Assembly: GCF_003672135.1 (NCBI RefSeq)
Contig: NC_039512.1
Coordinates: forward strand, 1,086,874-1,150,873
Direction of reading: 5' to 3'
Length of the DNA stretch: 64,000 bases
Origin: Ooceraea biroi
Taxonomy: Eukaryota; Arthropoda; Insecta; Hymenoptera; Formicidae
Part shown: piece after piece, positions 62,779-64,000 of the stretch
Position numbering within the stretch: the stretch's first letter is position 1
How the letters are laid out: each line of letters starts with the position of its first letter
Position numbers and translations under genes: made by a program
Notes under the pieces: generated by a model
What the model was told of the DNA's origin: nothing
The model's database searches: none
The model's input: the letters and a program-made list of their open reading frames with translations, nothing else

Positions 62779-63932
62779 CTGAAACATGCCACATCGAACG
62801 TCTAATATGAGGCGGGAGGGATAACAAAAGGGTAAGACACCACGATATAGTAGTAATCACGTCGATATGTTGCTCACGATCGTACATCGTGCCGATGTTC
62901 GCATTTTCGAGCCAGAGTCTCGAAAGCATTGCTTAGTTGCTTATAAACGTGATGTAATAAAGTGTAAATGTCTCGATGACTCTATGAGTTTAAAAATGAA
63001 ATTGACTAAAATTATATAGTATATAATTGAAAAACTCACGGATCTTTCAATATAATTTACGGAATGTAATGAGTACTTCACGGAACTTCACAAGAAGTCT
63101 CCCCTCTCGACATTTAATAATGTTTGAGCTTGGAAATGATATAATATGTTTATGATATTTTAGCAAATTATCAATTCAATGAAAGTTGAGTAAGAGATAG
63201 GTAGTGGTAGCCACTGACGAAAACACTAACGAGATAAGAAGTATGCGAGTATTGTTGACGTATGCACGACGTAGTTACGTGGATTTCCCTAGATACTATC
63301 TGTACGATGTTGCTTCGATCAAAAAGAATGTTTTTGGTATATATTCGTGTACACCGCATGTAATACACAAGAAAAAATTACCGGAGCAAGCAGTAGCAAG
63401 AGCAAAGAATTTCAAAATAAGAAAATTGGCTCTGCAATCAACAAATCCATTGAGATCAACGTTGAATCACGTTACGAAGGCTGCCGAAACTGAGTGTGTC
63501 AATACGGAACTGTTGACACTGATAGATGCTGTTGTCGTGCTAACTGCGGAAACAATCAATGACAGTTAATTTCGTGCTCTCGAGTAGAGGATAAAGCGAT
63601 AGAACATCGAAGCAACTACGTAGTAGAGAATAGCTACGCAACGATCAGTAGGATACCAACTGTTGGACATTACCATTGTCTAAATACTGCTATGTAGTAT
63701 AAGTTCCTTATGATTCTGCGTATAAAATGTGATATAGGAAACGACAGAAATATCAGTGTTCTAAGAGAGAATACCGTGAAACGAGATCGTGTACTGTACA
63801 ATCTTTTCGACGCTCATCATTTTACAATAATTTCGCTAAAGTTTTACGATATTTTTTTTGTTCCATGTCTCCATCATGTCAAAATAAATAAACGGAACAT
63901 TCGTATTTCTATTTTTATCAATCTCGTTTCAG
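62779..63932. other. Unassigned AT-rich region with one open frame
   Basis: It contains a + strand frame at 63204-63569 (121 codons, starts MVATDENTNEIRSMRVLLTY, ends TAETINDS) that resembles nothing I know and lacks clear splice context. A strong pyrimidine tract just before 63933 leads into the next probable exon. The 5' part of the minus-strand gene may also lie here. Confidence 0.4.
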
Positions 63933-64000
63933 GGTAAATCTGGATTGAGGAGGCAACAAGAGAAGTGGACGAAGATCGAGACATGGGTGACGGAAGAAAG
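63933..64000 (+). CDS. Probable exon of an unidentified gene, cut by window end
   Basis: A long pyrimidine tract and tttcag acceptor precede a stretch open in only one + frame: GKSGLRRQQEKWTKIETWVT then EE, a charged, helix-like sequence. It continues past 64000. The product is not recognised, and a minus-strand reading of the same DNA is also open, so strand is not certain. Confidence 0.35.

Noticed and set aside
1..64000. CRISPR arrays, tRNA or rRNA genes, known miRNA hairpins, retroviral or large transposon genes
   Set aside because: None seen by eye: no evenly spaced repeat-spacer pattern, no cloverleaf with A and B boxes, no miRNA sequence I know, and no reverse transcriptase or transposase motifs.

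Overview
This is nuclear DNA from an animal with spliced genes. Gene content and protein matches point to an insect, and the CpG-rich, GC-patchy introns full of (GA)n, (TA)n and (CA)n microsatellites suggest a hymenopteran such as an ant. The species assignment is inference. There is no sign of prokaryotic, viral or plasmid organisation: no operons, no CRISPR array, no phage genes. Most of the sequence is intron or untranslated DNA.

Region 1 to about 54.6 kb (+ strand) is the 3' half of one large gene, a CELF/Bruno RNA-binding protein of the CELF3-6 class (bruno-3 type). Eight coding exons lie at 9969-10048, 20823-20966, 21325-21454, 24088-24243, 25103-25183, 28887-28964, 33725-33868 and 35655-35782. 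All reading phases join exactly. They encode the end of RRM2, the low-complexity linker and all of RRM3, ending at a TAA at 35780-35782. RRM1 and the start of RRM2 lie left of the window. The 18.8 kb after the stop has no recognisable gene and is best explained as a very long 3' UTR, or a 3' UTR plus intergenic DNA, up to a cluster of AATAAA signals at 54513-54551.

The right end (54.9-64 kb) is denser. A two-exon RING-H2 ubiquitin ligase of the RNF181 family (- strand, 54951-55514) converges on bruno-3. A six-exon carboxypeptidase Q-type M28 peptidase (+ strand, 57177-59274) is complete, with signal peptide and zinc ligands. A minus-strand gene I do not recognise (exons 62656-62778, 60647-60795 and 59884-60462) encodes a Ser/Thr-rich tail with a striking His cluster and a C-terminal PDZ-ligand-like end. 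A probable + strand exon enters at 63933 and runs off the window.

I found no new gene system. The observations most worth checking are non-coding. They include a 17-bp-arm palindrome just after the bruno-3 stop, a NAGNAG tandem acceptor, and UG-repeat tracts in the bruno-3 transcript that its own protein could bind. There is also a small three-copy intronic repeat, a 204-bp MITE-like element with 15-bp inverted ends, and two convergent gene pairs with facing poly(A) hexamers about 30 bp apart.
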